36,866 bases of DNA from Verrucomicrobiota bacterium (GCA_018898455.1 JAHIJO010000205.1:1-36866), one strand, 5' to 3'; shown: positions 25,535 to 35,218, numbered from the stretch's first letter. The notes: a model not told the origin generated them from the sequence alone. Program-made: numbers and translations.

Positions 25535-27325
25535 TTATTTCCTTTCTGATGCAAGGTTTTCAAGCAACTGCCTCTTTGCCGCTCGAAACGCGCCAATGTC
25601 GCGTTCGTAGTCATGGGCACTTCTCATTACTTTCACTGCTATCTCTCTTGCTTTTGAGGGATTCCGATTCTCAAGGACTCGCAGGAGTTCGCAATCCTGA
25701 ATGCTTTCCAGTAATTGCTCGGCGCGGACGGAAGAATAGACGCCCAGCGCCGGACGCTGGCTGGGGTACACCAGCCAACCGGCGCCGGGCGAAACGTAGT
25801 CCCTGGGGCACGAACGAAACGGATCGTTTTCCCATTCATTCCAAGCCCAGTAGTACCAGCCGCGAAGCCTTTCCACGAAGCAATACCAGAAGATCACGCG
25901 CATCTTCATCAGGCTTAGGTCGAGGTAGTGTTGAAAGACAGCTCCGCCCACCCTTTCATCGCGATAGATGCCAACGGCTTCCTCTGCTGCTCCGCCAGTA
26001 GTGCCATCCGCGTAAATGCCTACACGGTCCCCCGCCGCTTTCCGTCCCCTGAAGAATTCCAGATGGCTCGCGTAGTAATCGGTGTGAGGCAACCAATAGT
26101 TGACCTCGCATTGCGGGTCGTGCCAGTAAAAGTAAGCATCAACCTGTCGTAGTTTCGGAGCATACTTCCGGCAAAGCTTTCTCAGGACCTGGTACTGTTC
26201 CGCATGCAAATGAGACGGCTCGGTGCAGAGATGCTGCGCAGAACTGTCCAACCATCCCTTCTCTTCCAGATGCCGTTCCAGCGCCGGGAGCCACCGGCTG
26301 AGAAAATGCTCGAAACGCGGGTGCTCGGGCCGGGCCTCGCCAAAAGACACCTTGCCGTCTTTCGCCTCGCAGATCCGACCGACCAGGTAGGGCGCATTGA
26401 AATGCGCGTGGCGAAGCTCGTCGCGGGTGGCCAGGGAACAGAAGTTCATCTCATCGCATCCCCCGGCATGCTTGAATATCTCAACAAACCTGTCAAAACG
26501 CGAGAAGTCGAAAACAAGTCTGCCGTCGTGGACCGACTTTTCGGTGAGGGCCAGCGGACTGATCGTGATGCCATTCTGCCTGTGTGTACCCATTTCCCTT
26601 GCGAACGCAGTCATCAACTCCCAATACTCATCCGAGAAAGTCCGGATTCCGAATTGCCGTTCGAGGAACGATCGGCGCTGGCCATCTTCAGAGTCCGCCG
26701 ACTTTGGCACGTCCGCTACATCCGGGCTTTGCCTGAAAAGCGCTTCCTCCTCGGGAGTCAAAGCACCCATTCCGTTCTGAAAGAGAGACCCCGATATCGC
26801 CGTCCGCTCGTTCGGGAGGTTCACTCCATAAACATGCAGTGCAATCGGGATTTCTGCTTCGTAAGCGGCATCTGCCGTGACAATCAGACGACCGTGCCAC
26901 ACCCCGACCGCTGCATCCGGTGCCACCTGAATCGTAACATAGACAGGCTGGTTCTCGCCTAGCGGGATCTCATCCGGCGGTTGCTCGAAAAGCACGTCCG
27001 GGATTTCGCAAGGCGCCTGGCGCAGGAGCTCCACCTGCTGCAATCGCCAGGAGTTCTTTTTGATCGGAATATAGCCTACATACCGGATATCATGTATCGG
27101 CAACTCCGAACCGGTCCCGCGACGTCCCGATTCCAGGCGTATGGCCAGCCCTCGTAGTGACTTCCGGCCTGCCGTCACCACTATCTGGGCGGAGACCGAC
27201 TCCCCGCGCGCGGCATCGAGGACTATTCTTCCTGCCTCGGCCGGCGCAGGTTGATTTCGGAATACTTTGACAAGTGAGTCCACCGCCCATAGAAACGGAC
27301 CACTTGCTTTACCTATCTCGCTCAT
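25535..27325 (-). CDS. GH123/DUF4091-like protein with altered catalytic pair
   Basis: A protein of 596 aa from the ATG at 27325 (SD GAGGTG, 10 bp after the upstream stop). The track's 93 extra N-terminal residues overlap the upstream gene and are rejected. The N-terminal sandwich matches the 11532-13127 protein (FLWAVDSLVKVF...RGESVSAQIVV, DIRYVGYIPI), plus GVWHGRLIV...LHVYGVNLP. In the barrel the expected SDEP motif reads CTEP (T368-E369): the acid/base Glu is kept but the assisting Asp is Thr. Catalysis may be altered or lost. No signal peptide. The C-terminal region (YYWAWNEWENDPF, SIQDCELLRVLE) is typical of DUF4091 proteins. Confidence 0.78.
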   Translation of the reverse strand: MSEIGKASGPFLWAVDSLVKVFRNQPAPAEAGRIVLDAARGESVSAQIVVTAGRKSLRGLAIRLESGRRGTGSELPIHDIRYVGYIPIKKNSWRLQQVELLRQAPCEIPDVLFEQPPDEIPLGENQPVYVTIQVAPDAAVGVWHGRLIVTADAAYEAEIPIALHVYGVNLPNERTAISGSLFQNGMGALTPEEEALFRQSPDVADVPKSADSEDGQRRSFLERQFGIRTFSDEYWELMTAFAREMGTHRQNGITISPLALTEKSVHDGRLVFDFSRFDRFVEIFKHAGGCDEMNFCSLATRDELRHAHFNAPYLVGRICEAKDGKVSFGEARPEHPRFEHFLSRWLPALERHLEEKGWLDSSAQHLCTEPSHLHAEQYQVLRKLCRKYAPKLRQVDAYFYWHDPQCEVNYWLPHTDYYASHLEFFRGRKAAGDRVGIYADGTTGGAAEEAVGIYRDERVGGAVFQHYLDLSLMKMRVIFWYCFVERLRGWYYWAWNEWENDPFRSCPRDYVSPGAGWLVYPSQRPALGVYSSVRAEQLLESIQDCELLRVLENRNPSKAREIAVKVMRSAHDYERDIGAFRAAKRQLLENLASERK

Positions 27326-27335
27326 TAAGCACCTC

Positions 27336-29129
27336 TTACGGTCGGCTCTCGCAATCCTTGATGAACTGCGATAAAATATTGCGATATTCCGGCCACAAGG
27401 AGAGGTCGTCTTGCAAGCCCATGTCGTGAGGACCGCACTGTTTATACGCCCAGCCGTACCAGTGGCAGTCCGGGAAAAGCTTCTCCACCTCGTCCAACCG
27501 GCGGCGCGCCTCGATAAGGCTCGGCTTGTTTCCACCCCAGGCATGGATTGAAAACCAGCAGTGAGCTGTGAATTTCGTCTTCCCTTTGAGGTCAGACCGG
27601 TCCACAAGTTGCCGCAGGGCAGGATCCAGCCCTTTGCCTTCGCCTGGCACCGTAACCGCGAACAGGACCACGTCGAGGGCGGGAATCACGGTGTCCCAAT
27701 CCACACAATTGTTTTCGCGTTCCTTTACCGTCGCGTCTTTGTTCGAGGGGATCGAGATGCTCCAAATAACCTTCTTTGTCGGGTCCGGTTCCTTCAAATA
27801 CTTCTGCACGTTGACAAAGAAACTTGCAGACCAGGCGCATCGCGCCTGCTGCCAGTCGGACCAACGCACCTGCAATTCTTTCGACTGTTCTGGTGTAGGC
27901 GGCAAAACATCTTCCCAAGTCCGGAAGGAGGCCACCCAATCCTTGTTCAAGCGGTCCAGCGTCTGATACTTATCGCGCAGGAAGGCGACGAATTGCTTCC
28001 GGCAGGCCGGGTCGTATCCCTGCTCTCGCGCCTTTATCCACTCCCGCAACGGTTCGTCAATGATGTAACCGGCAACGTTCGGGTTTCCTGCGTAATGCCT
28101 GGCGACCTCCGAGAGGTAGTTCCGAAGCCCGCCCTTTTCCTGCCATTCCAAGTTCCAGAGATTCTCCGTGATCACGCTCTTCTGTCCCATTCCATTCACC
28201 ATCGGCTCCGCATCGAATCCCTTCTGGCCGAGCATGAAAGGCCGCCCGCACGTATACACGCAAAAGTAGCTTCTTAACCCCTGGTTGGCGGCTTTCTTGA
28301 CTGCCGCGTCATACAGGTCGAAAACATCCGGCGTAAAGGCGGAATAGCGGGTATCGACAAGGCAAACATGCGTCAGACCCATGTTAGCCATTTCGGCCAA
28401 GTCGCGCTCCCAAGCCGCGATGTCCGTATCCGTCGACCGCATCATACAATATTCGCGTTTGGAGCCGATCTTCTTTTTCCCGACGGGATACATTGGTTTT
28501 TCGAGGGAAGAACGATCAATGGGCTTGTCTCCGGTCCTGCAGTCGGAAAGGACCAGCATTGCATCACCGGAACCGGACGCGGTCAGGATGATGCTTGCCG
28601 AAAGATACTCGGCGCCACCCTTACTCTGGGTATTCCTGCCCCAATACTCGAAGACCCGTTCACCGATCTTGGCAACATAGTGGATGGAACCGGCCCCACT
28701 GCCGAAATCTACCGAGAAGAGGCACGGCACCGAACGACCAAGGCCAATTTCGATGGCCTCTGTGCCGGGATAAAGGTTTTTGACCTCTTTCCCGGAAAGA
28801 GGGGTCTTCGGGCGATTCGTATATGCCAAGGTCAGACGATCATGCGGTTCCATTCCCGCCTGAAGGTCGGTCTTGCCGTCTGCCGCCGCCTCAATCCAGA
28901 TCCCGTTCCTTACGCCACCCTGGAACTGCTGCTCGTAGCAAAGCTGCAGGGAACAGGGAACCTTCAAAAGCTTGAGATCAAAACTCACGGCATGGATATT
29001 CTTCTCAAACTTGCCGAGTGCGATTTCCGTTCTGCCTTCTCCGATGAGCAAGGTGATTCCATCCGGTGTTTCTTCGAAACTAATGCAAGCGCCCATAACA
29101 CTATCCCGCGTGATCCGTATAGATCGCAT
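27336..29129 (-). CDS. GH42-like glycoside hydrolase
   Basis: A protein of 597 aa from the ATG at 29129, preceded by AAGGAG at spacing 8. The track's upstream 28 residues lack this support. The N-terminal 215 residues form a beta-rich domain. From about 225 there is a TIM barrel with GYIIDEP (D358-E359), followed by wording typical of GH42 enzymes (CRKQFVAFLRDKYQTLDRLNKDWVASFRTWEDVLPP). The family's usual DNE acid/base motif is replaced by DEP, so I call it GH42-like only. No signal peptide. It lies 170 bp after the lyase gene. I saw only weak promoter-like sequence in that gap. Confidence 0.78.
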   Translation of the reverse strand: MRSIRITRDSVMGACISFEETPDGITLLIGEGRTEIALGKFEKNIHAVSFDLKLLKVPCSLQLCYEQQFQGGVRNGIWIEAAADGKTDLQAGMEPHDRLTLAYTNRPKTPLSGKEVKNLYPGTEAIEIGLGRSVPCLFSVDFGSGAGSIHYVAKIGERVFEYWGRNTQSKGGAEYLSASIILTASGSGDAMLVLSDCRTGDKPIDRSSLEKPMYPVGKKKIGSKREYCMMRSTDTDIAAWERDLAEMANMGLTHVCLVDTRYSAFTPDVFDLYDAAVKKAANQGLRSYFCVYTCGRPFMLGQKGFDAEPMVNGMGQKSVITENLWNLEWQEKGGLRNYLSEVARHYAGNPNVAGYIIDEPLREWIKAREQGYDPACRKQFVAFLRDKYQTLDRLNKDWVASFRTWEDVLPPTPEQSKELQVRWSDWQQARCAWSASFFVNVQKYLKEPDPTKKVIWSISIPSNKDATVKERENNCVDWDTVIPALDVVLFAVTVPGEGKGLDPALRQLVDRSDLKGKTKFTAHCWFSIHAWGGNKPSLIEARRRLDEVEKLFPDCHWYGWAYKQCGPHDMGLQDDLSLWPEYRNILSQFIKDCESRP

Positions 29130-29299
29130 TCCCGCTTCTCCTTTCCAAGCATTGTCTTCCACTGCAATGAACGCGGCCAGAAACATGTTTAAAACCAATG
29201 GTACACAATTCAACCCTACGATTTAGTTTAATGTTCAATAACGACATTAACCATAAACACCAACATCTTTTCTTTCAAGCTGTTTTTGCAGGCAGCACT

Positions 29300-31747
29300 T
29301 CACAAAACTCCACCACGATCCGCCGGAGCCTGGTTGGAGGGGAGCCTTACGCCCTCCATGCGCACGCGATACCGTCCCGGCCCCGGCACTGCCAACCGCA
29401 CGGAGCCTCCTTCAAAACCGATAATATCCTTCGGAATCAATTTATCATCCAGCAGCACACTGCCGGGCCTCTGATCCACGGCGATGCGGATGTCGGTCGC
29501 GCCTTCCAAATCGAGGTAGCCGTACAAACAGTCGATTTCTTCGCTCCCGAAAGCAGCCGTGCAGGCGCGGCTGGCCGAAAGAAGATTGCGGCCAGCGCAG
29601 GACAGGCGCGTGGCACGATGCATGGCGAAGCGCTGGAACGAAAGCGATTCCTTGGCCGCCGCCCCGGAAAGGACCGGCCCCTGACCTGAACCGGAAGCAA
29701 GGGTCACGGCACACTTCGGTCCGTCGCAGGAGATCCCTTCGTAATCGATCGACTCTTTCCCGAACAGTATGTAGTCGGTCGCGCCTTTCCGGCCTATCCT
29801 GGCGCCATAGCAGTCGCCGGAGCCGATCTTTTCGATGGCCGGCGGCGCGGCATCCCCCTTTTGAGGGCAGAGGATGGTCAGGAATCGTCCGGTCTTGACG
29901 AGTTCGGCCGTATCCACGGAGATGAACTTGTCGCCCGCAGGCCCGGTGCGAATCCTTGCTTTGCAATTCGCAGGCTCCAGGAATGTCATGGACAGGCGCA
30001 CCTTGCCCATTTGAACGGAAATCTTTCCTCCGTTCATCTCGATTGCCGCTTTTGCCGGGGGGTGCAGCACCCAGTTGAGGCGGCGGTCCTTCTGTTTCGT
30101 CTCCGCATTGTCGAGCATCAAGAAGTAATGGGGCTTCACGAATACGATCTCGCGCCGGTGTTGCGTAAGAGTGGCGGTGGGCATCTCTCCGGTCACCGCA
30201 TCGTAGTACTTGCTGCCCACGAATTCGGTTATGCGGCCGGTGTCATCGTAGCCTTGGCTGAAAGTATCGTCGTCGACAAGGATCACGTTGTGCGATCCGG
30301 GGCGCATGTAATACGTTTTATACAGGGGATTCTCGTAGTTGCCGGGGGTACCCAAGTCTATTGCGAGGCGTTCGCCGAACGCCTCGATCATGAACGTATT
30401 CTTGGCCACGTGGCCGTGACAGAGCGGCGGGCCGCTGTAGAAGGCCAGGAAAATATCGTCGGCGCTCCAACCGGTCCGCAACGCCGCAAAGCCGAATTTG
30501 CGGAAGACTCGTGACGTCGGCAGATCGTCCGGCGGCACCGGTTTGATCTGCGGATTATAGACCAGGAAGTTCATTATGCCGCCGCTCGGCACGAAGTTGC
30601 GTCCGTGGTGAAAGAACCACTGCGGGTGCCCGTCCCCGGTATATGAAGCGCACATCGAGAAGATATGGTTGGCGACCTTGCACTCGTAGTCGGAGTCGCC
30701 GAAGTTGGCATATCCGTCCCTCTTGAGCCCAAACATGTAGGCGGGGAACATCCACACCTTGCCGAGCCCCGTCTGAGCGAAGAAATCCACCCCCGCCGCC
30801 TCCTTGGCGGCAACGACGAAAAAGGGGAGTATCTCGAATCCATACGACAGATAGGACACGCCCTCCTCGTACCCGCCGTCCGGGCAGACAGTTTTTTCTA
30901 TCAGTGCCTTGTAACGATCCACAAAGCCCTCGATGTATTTCTTCATGGCATCGGGCTTGACCTTATCGTCGCCGGCGATGGCAAGGGCGCAGATTCCCGC
31001 CCCGCCCACGTTGACGGCCATCCAGTTCGTGAGGAATTCCCTGCGGTTACCATCGACGTACTCGTCGTAGACGGGCTGGATGCCCAGACGCAGGATGCCC
31101 TCGCGGGACTTGGCCCGCTCATCCTCGGTCATCACGGCGTAGGCGGCGTCGTAGGCCATGCCCATCGCCATCGCGATGCGGCCCATGCGCAGGCCCACCT
31201 TGAGATTGTACTTCGTGTGATACTCCTTGTCGCTCCATGTCTCCCAGGTAATGAGTTCCAGCAGCGCTCGTTTGCAGACCTCGGCGTACGCCTTGTCACC
31301 CGTAAGCGAGCAGACAAGCGCAGCGTTGCCCACGGAAGAAGGGAGATACCATCCCAAGCTCCAGAATCGGTTGGCCTTCTGTTCGCGGATGGACTTCAGA
31401 ACTTCCTCGGCGTTGCCTGAGCCCTGGCGCTGGATGGCGGCCCAGATGGCGGCCAACTGCGGGTCTTGCGTCCGCTGCTGATAGATCGCCTTGTTGTCCT
31501 TGTGGATGAAGAGCCGCGGGTGTCCGGCCCGAACGTCGTTCGCATTTGCTGTCTCCCCGGCGATCCCCTGTGCCGCGGCGAACGCGGCGAGCGCGGCCAG
31601 ACAGATGTTTCCAGTTAACCGTCCGGAAGGCGATCCGCCGGTCTTCGGAGAGGATTCCTGTAGCGCCTCGTGCAACCCGGCCTGCTGCGCCAGTCCACCT
31701 GCCAGGAGATGTTCCGTCCGCATCCTATTACCATCCTCGCTATCCAC
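29300..31747 (-). CDS. Heparinase II/III-type polysaccharide lyase
   Basis: An 815-aa exported protein (starting GTG 31747 or ATG 31723). A hydrophobic signal-like segment at about 47-64 (CLAALAAFAAAQGIAG) is preceded by an unusually long polar stretch. The alpha/alpha toroid begins at HPRLFIHKDN (76-85), with NWMAVNVGGAG (241-251) and YEEGVSYLSYG (293-302), the Asn and Tyr positions used by these lyases. The beta-sandwich has CHGHVAKNTFMIEAFGERLAID (H444/H446, probable metal site). A C-terminal beta domain ends the protein. The family beta-eliminates uronic-acid glycans (heparin, alginate and others). Substrate not assignable. Periplasmic or extracellular. Confidence 0.85.
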   Translation of the reverse strand: MDSEDGNRMRTEHLLAGGLAQQAGLHEALQESSPKTGGSPSGRLTGNICLAALAAFAAAQGIAGETANANDVRAGHPRLFIHKDNKAIYQQRTQDPQLAAIWAAIQRQGSGNAEEVLKSIREQKANRFWSLGWYLPSSVGNAALVCSLTGDKAYAEVCKRALLELITWETWSDKEYHTKYNLKVGLRMGRIAMAMGMAYDAAYAVMTEDERAKSREGILRLGIQPVYDEYVDGNRREFLTNWMAVNVGGAGICALAIAGDDKVKPDAMKKYIEGFVDRYKALIEKTVCPDGGYEEGVSYLSYGFEILPFFVVAAKEAAGVDFFAQTGLGKVWMFPAYMFGLKRDGYANFGDSDYECKVANHIFSMCASYTGDGHPQWFFHHGRNFVPSGGIMNFLVYNPQIKPVPPDDLPTSRVFRKFGFAALRTGWSADDIFLAFYSGPPLCHGHVAKNTFMIEAFGERLAIDLGTPGNYENPLYKTYYMRPGSHNVILVDDDTFSQGYDDTGRITEFVGSKYYDAVTGEMPTATLTQHRREIVFVKPHYFLMLDNAETKQKDRRLNWVLHPPAKAAIEMNGGKISVQMGKVRLSMTFLEPANCKARIRTGPAGDKFISVDTAELVKTGRFLTILCPQKGDAAPPAIEKIGSGDCYGARIGRKGATDYILFGKESIDYEGISCDGPKCAVTLASGSGQGPVLSGAAAKESLSFQRFAMHRATRLSCAGRNLLSASRACTAAFGSEEIDCLYGYLDLEGATDIRIAVDQRPGSVLLDDKLIPKDIIGFEGGSVRLAVPGPGRYRVRMEGVRLPSNQAPADRGGVL

Positions 31748-31798
31748 CGGATCTCACCTTAGGTTTGAGATCGATTGAGGCCGCCTTCCCAGGAATGC

Positions 31799-32574
31799 CT
31801 ATCGAGACCGCTCTCCGCCGGTTGCCTTCCCAACATCCGTTCCGATTCCGTCAGCTCGCACGAAATGCAAACTCCTCACTTCAAAAGCCTTCACCACCTG
31901 ACACTTCCTGCCTGCGGCATCCTGGGCGTAAAGCGTGACCGTGCCTTTTCCAACTCCGAAATTGCCGGTGCTGAATTCCCCTATGTATCCGCCGGAAGCG
32001 CCCGCCACTTCGGCTACCGGCACGTCAATCTCCTGAACTCCGGGACCTCTCACCTTGACCTGAACACCCAACCGGATTGACTCTGGCCCGCCTGGATTTT
32101 CCCGCGACGGCCCAAAACATGATTTACGGAAGTCATTTCACTCTTGTCAATCATGAGCGTACCCGCCACTCCGATAACGCAACGATCCCCCAAGATCCAC
32201 TTTTCCTGCACTATCTTCAGGCCGGCGTCGTTTTTGATCAGCAAATTGGCAAGGAGCGTTATCGTATCGCCATCCTTCTTGAATACGGCCATGTCCTTGA
32301 TCGCGGCGGCGATGTCGGAGGAAGTCGCCACTTGGCCGGAAATCGCTATTTCGGGCGTTGCTCCCTTGGTCAAGGCGATGCCGCCTTTTGCCTCGCCTAC
32401 CATGCCCTGGCAAAAGTTCAGAACGCAAATGGATGCCACGGCCGCCATGCTCAGGCCGGTTGGGACACCTGACCGCACCCTCCTCGCATTCACACGCCCC
32501 ATCCCGCCTGCTACCGCGGTTACCGCACAAACCGTCGCGACCAGCTTCTCATTCATTGAGGATTGTTCCTTCAT
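31799..32574 (-). pseudogene. Frameshifted secreted beta-helix-module protein
   Basis: Two overlapping ORFs (174 aa, 32574-32050; 90 aa, 32071-31799) join into one 258-aa product if a single base is restored in the GGG/CCC run at 32087-32089. The join reads KIQAG-PESIRLGVQVKV, continuing a beta-rich Ig-like domain (VQEIDVPVAEV...GKGTVTLYAQD). The N-terminal part (residues 75-120) parallels the start of the 810-aa fusion protein: EIAISG...SDIAAAIKDMAVF...LLANLLIKNDAGLKI versus TITVSG...SLAADIADPNVF...LTANLVITNDAQLAI. A hydrophobic export segment lies near 43-58. It could be a sequencing error in a homopolymer, a recent pseudogene or programmed slippage. Confidence 0.6.
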
Positions 32575-32592
32575 GATTCTCTTCTATCGTGA

Positions 32593-33375
32593 TCACTTCT
32601 GGATGGGGACAAACTCGAACTTTCTTACGATGATCTCCAATTCTTTCCCCTCAACCGGCGGCTTGCCGCCCCAGAGCCACAGGTTGACCATGGGGACCTC
32701 TAAGCCCGGCCGGTTGACGGCCGGTCCCGTATAGTTCCATGAAAATATTTCCTTGGCATCGGCGCCGTCCCCCTCAACGCTTTGGAAGGAGACGCTTCCA
32801 GGTGTCCACGCAAAACTGTGGGTTGAAAGATCCTGCCCCATCCGAATGTCATAATTGATTCGATTGCCCTTCACGTATCCCGGACAGATCGACAGTAGCC
32901 CATATACCCGGCGCTGGTCGGTTTTACCGAACGTTCCAAATTCGAAGTCAATTTCGCGATAGTGGACCTTTTCCGCATCAGGCGATCGGCAATCATAGGT
33001 GAACAAGCCCAGAACGATGTTTCGATCCAATTGATCGATCTTACCGGCCAGGTGGAAGATGTACTTGCCGTAACCAAGGGACTTGACGGCATCAACTTCG
33101 GCGCAATACCAGATGCCGTTCTTCTGCGTTATCTTCAAATGCAACTGCTTCTTGTTATCCAGCCAGACATTGCGATCGCTATCCGAGAAATAGTTCGGTC
33201 CCGGCCCAAGCGGCGGCTTGCCAGATTTCACGGTCCAATCGTATCCCGAGAACGTTATGATCCTCGTTTTAGTTGGTTTGGTCGTCTTCACGGCTCCGGT
33301 CCGAGTCTCATTCCGGGCTACAGCCGTAACGGCAAACAGGCAACTGATCAAGGTAAATACAAGCGCAGAGATCAC
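32593..33375 (-). CDS. Secreted GH16-like glucanase-fold protein
   Basis: A 260-aa protein with a Sec signal peptide (MISALVFTLISCLF..., cleavage after AVA near 20). The concanavalin-A-like jelly roll shows FSGYDWTVKSG, NVWLDNKKQLHLKI, GYGKYIFHLAGKID and the GH16-type catalytic motif EIDFE (E141, D143, E145), then SFAWTPGSVSFQSV and a C-terminal strand. GH16 enzymes are retaining beta-1,3 or beta-1,4 glucanases and galactanases. All three catalytic acids are present, so activity is plausible. It lies 13 bp behind the DUF4838 gene and 18 bp before the frameshifted gene. No good SD is visible, which suggests coupling to the upstream gene. Confidence 0.82.
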   Translation of the reverse strand: MISALVFTLISCLFAVTAVARNETRTGAVKTTKPTKTRIITFSGYDWTVKSGKPPLGPGPNYFSDSDRNVWLDNKKQLHLKITQKNGIWYCAEVDAVKSLGYGKYIFHLAGKIDQLDRNIVLGLFTYDCRSPDAEKVHYREIDFEFGTFGKTDQRRVYGLLSICPGYVKGNRINYDIRMGQDLSTHSFAWTPGSVSFQSVEGDGADAKEIFSWNYTGPAVNRPGLEVPMVNLWLWGGKPPVEGKELEIIVRKFEFVPIQK

Positions 33376-33388
33376 GGAAATTATCGGA

Positions 33389-35218
33389 TTATTTTTTCTG
33401 CAATTGCCAGTTTTTCAGCTTCTTGAAGGAAGCTTCTTCATCCGCAATGTTGTTCTTTGCCTGTTCCGTGTCCGCCAGGAGTCGGGCGTCATCCAGATAT
33501 TTCTGGCATTCGGCCAGATTTTTATCTCTGGCTGCGGTTTTCTCGGCATTCTTGACAAAGTAGCGATTGAATTCACGGCTGTTTCTTTCAGCCGCGTTCA
33601 GGTATTTCAGCATCGGTTCGGCTGCCTTGCTGAAGCGGGCGCGCGCATATTCAGACAATATTTTTTCCGTGGGCAAGGAAATATCCCATGCATTTTTCGC
33701 AAAAACATACAGGTTGGCCGAAACAGTTTTCCGTACGGACCAGCTTGCCTGGACAGCGCAACCGGTAACGCCAATCTTCTGGAAGTACGCCAGTTCATCC
33801 GAAATAAGGCTCATCAGATAAAAACCTACCCCAGACCAGGCGGAACGGCCGCAATAGTACTCGTAGATGGTCACGTCACCTCCGCCCGGTTTGGTCAATT
33901 CGATCCACTGCTTGATGTTATCCGTATTGAGCTGGAAGGCATATGGACCCGGCGCTACCTCGCCCTTGGCGTTGCCCCAGGGCACCGTAAACCAGTTGCG
34001 GGTGAAAAACGCGTAGGAGATGAATGCCCCGGCCGGGGGTTTCGCCTTCATTGGCGGCTGAGCGTAGTTTATGTAGGCAAGAATAATGACTCGCTTACCC
34101 TGGCCCGGATAGAGCTTCTGAATGTCTTCGTTCAGTTGGCCGGCAAAGACCGTGTAGAGGTCTTGGACCGCCTGCTGGTTCTTATCCGGCCTCTCCGCCC
34201 ATGCAATCTTGTCCTTGGTGCAGAGTTCGCACTCGCACCAGCCATAGCCGTCGTTGGGGCCAGGGCCGAATATGTCCACTTCAGGATACTTCTTGGCAAT
34301 AGCAATGAAGTTCTCGCGGAAGGTTTTTACCGCATCGGGGTTGGACAGGCAGAACTGGCCGGTGGTTCGTCCGCCGGGGACGCGTTTACCTCCGACCATG
34401 GCAAACCAGTCCGGGTGGTCCTTGAAATACTTGGCGGGGTTGAGAAAGTGGTAGAATGAGTGATGGCCCACCACTATAACGGCGCCGCGCTTGATCATTT
34501 CTTTCTTCACAATATCTTCCCGCCATGCGTTGGCTTCTTCATATTGATCAAATGGAATTAAGAAATAATTCAGCTTGTTCTTGGTGGCCCAATCGACGTT
34601 GTTGCGCGGTGTGTTGCCATACCAGCCATAGGAGATGAATCCGCGATACTTGAAACTTGCTTTCTGTCGGTCATTTATTGTCGGCAGTGATATATTCTTG
34701 GAGGCTGGGATATATTCCTCTACCTGTTCCGTAAATCCGCCGGACTTTTTCTGCTCTTCAGTCTGCACCCTGTCGCCAAAGCCGGCCCACCGGCAGCCCA
34801 GGTATTTCTCCAGCAGAGTATAGACCGCATAGATTACAGCGCGCTTGTTGCTGCCGGTCAGGTAAAGGTCTTGCCCATCGGTCTTGATGACAAAAGCGTC
34901 ATACTCGGATTCCTCCTTGGTGAAACTGATGCCGGCCGGTCCTTGACCGTCCCTGGTCACCCCTACGAATATCTTTGATCCGGCGCCGGTGTCCTTGACT
35001 GGAATTTCCGCGCCGGATATCTGCCGGAGATATTTGGACAGCTCGTTTCCGGCAAATTTCTCCTGAGGCGTGGGAGCAGCGGGAATAATGATCGTGTACG
35101 GACTTTTGCCGTCTTTAACCAGCTTAATATTTTCCGGCTCGGCCGCAGAACCAAAATGGGTTCCAAGACCGGTATAAACAAGAATTGCCAATGTCATTCT
35201 GCAAATGCGATTAGCCAT
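33389..35218 (-). CDS. DUF4838 protein with alpha-glucuronidase-type N-terminal domain
   Basis: A 609-aa protein with a signal peptide (cleavage after SAA near 26). Residues 30-150 match the small domain that precedes GH67/GH20 barrels (YTIIIPAAPTPQEKFAGNELSKYL, IFVGVTR, YDAFVIKTDGQDLYLTGSNKRAVIYAVYTLLEKYLGCRW). The barrel region has the DUF4838 hallmarks FKYRGFISYGWYG, HPDWFAMVGGKR, QFCLSNPDA and GPGPNDGYGWCECELC (317-333). A helical C-terminus follows. It is probably an exported exo-glycosidase on acidic or amino sugars, and activity within DUF4838 is largely inferred. The SD AGGAGGA lies close to the ATG. It starts 17 bp after the beta-helix gene. Confidence 0.85.
   Translation of the reverse strand: MANRICRMTLAILVYTGLGTHFGSAAEPENIKLVKDGKSPYTIIIPAAPTPQEKFAGNELSKYLRQISGAEIPVKDTGAGSKIFVGVTRDGQGPAGISFTKEESEYDAFVIKTDGQDLYLTGSNKRAVIYAVYTLLEKYLGCRWAGFGDRVQTEEQKKSGGFTEQVEEYIPASKNISLPTINDRQKASFKYRGFISYGWYGNTPRNNVDWATKNKLNYFLIPFDQYEEANAWREDIVKKEMIKRGAVIVVGHHSFYHFLNPAKYFKDHPDWFAMVGGKRVPGGRTTGQFCLSNPDAVKTFRENFIAIAKKYPEVDIFGPGPNDGYGWCECELCTKDKIAWAERPDKNQQAVQDLYTVFAGQLNEDIQKLYPGQGKRVIILAYINYAQPPMKAKPPAGAFISYAFFTRNWFTVPWGNAKGEVAPGPYAFQLNTDNIKQWIELTKPGGGDVTIYEYYCGRSAWSGVGFYLMSLISDELAYFQKIGVTGCAVQASWSVRKTVSANLYVFAKNAWDISLPTEKILSEYARARFSKAAEPMLKYLNAAERNSREFNRYFVKNAEKTAARDKNLAECQKYLDDARLLADTEQAKNNIADEEASFKKLKNWQLQKK

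Noticed and set aside
27326-27607. 93-residue N-terminal extension of the second GH123-like ORF
   Set aside because: Overlaps the end of the GH42-like gene in another frame with Arg/Thr/Ser-rich nonsense. The ATG at 27325 has its own SD.
33218-34459. 413-aa plus-strand ORF
   Set aside because: Shadow of the DUF4838 gene, which has a signal peptide, family motifs and a good SD.
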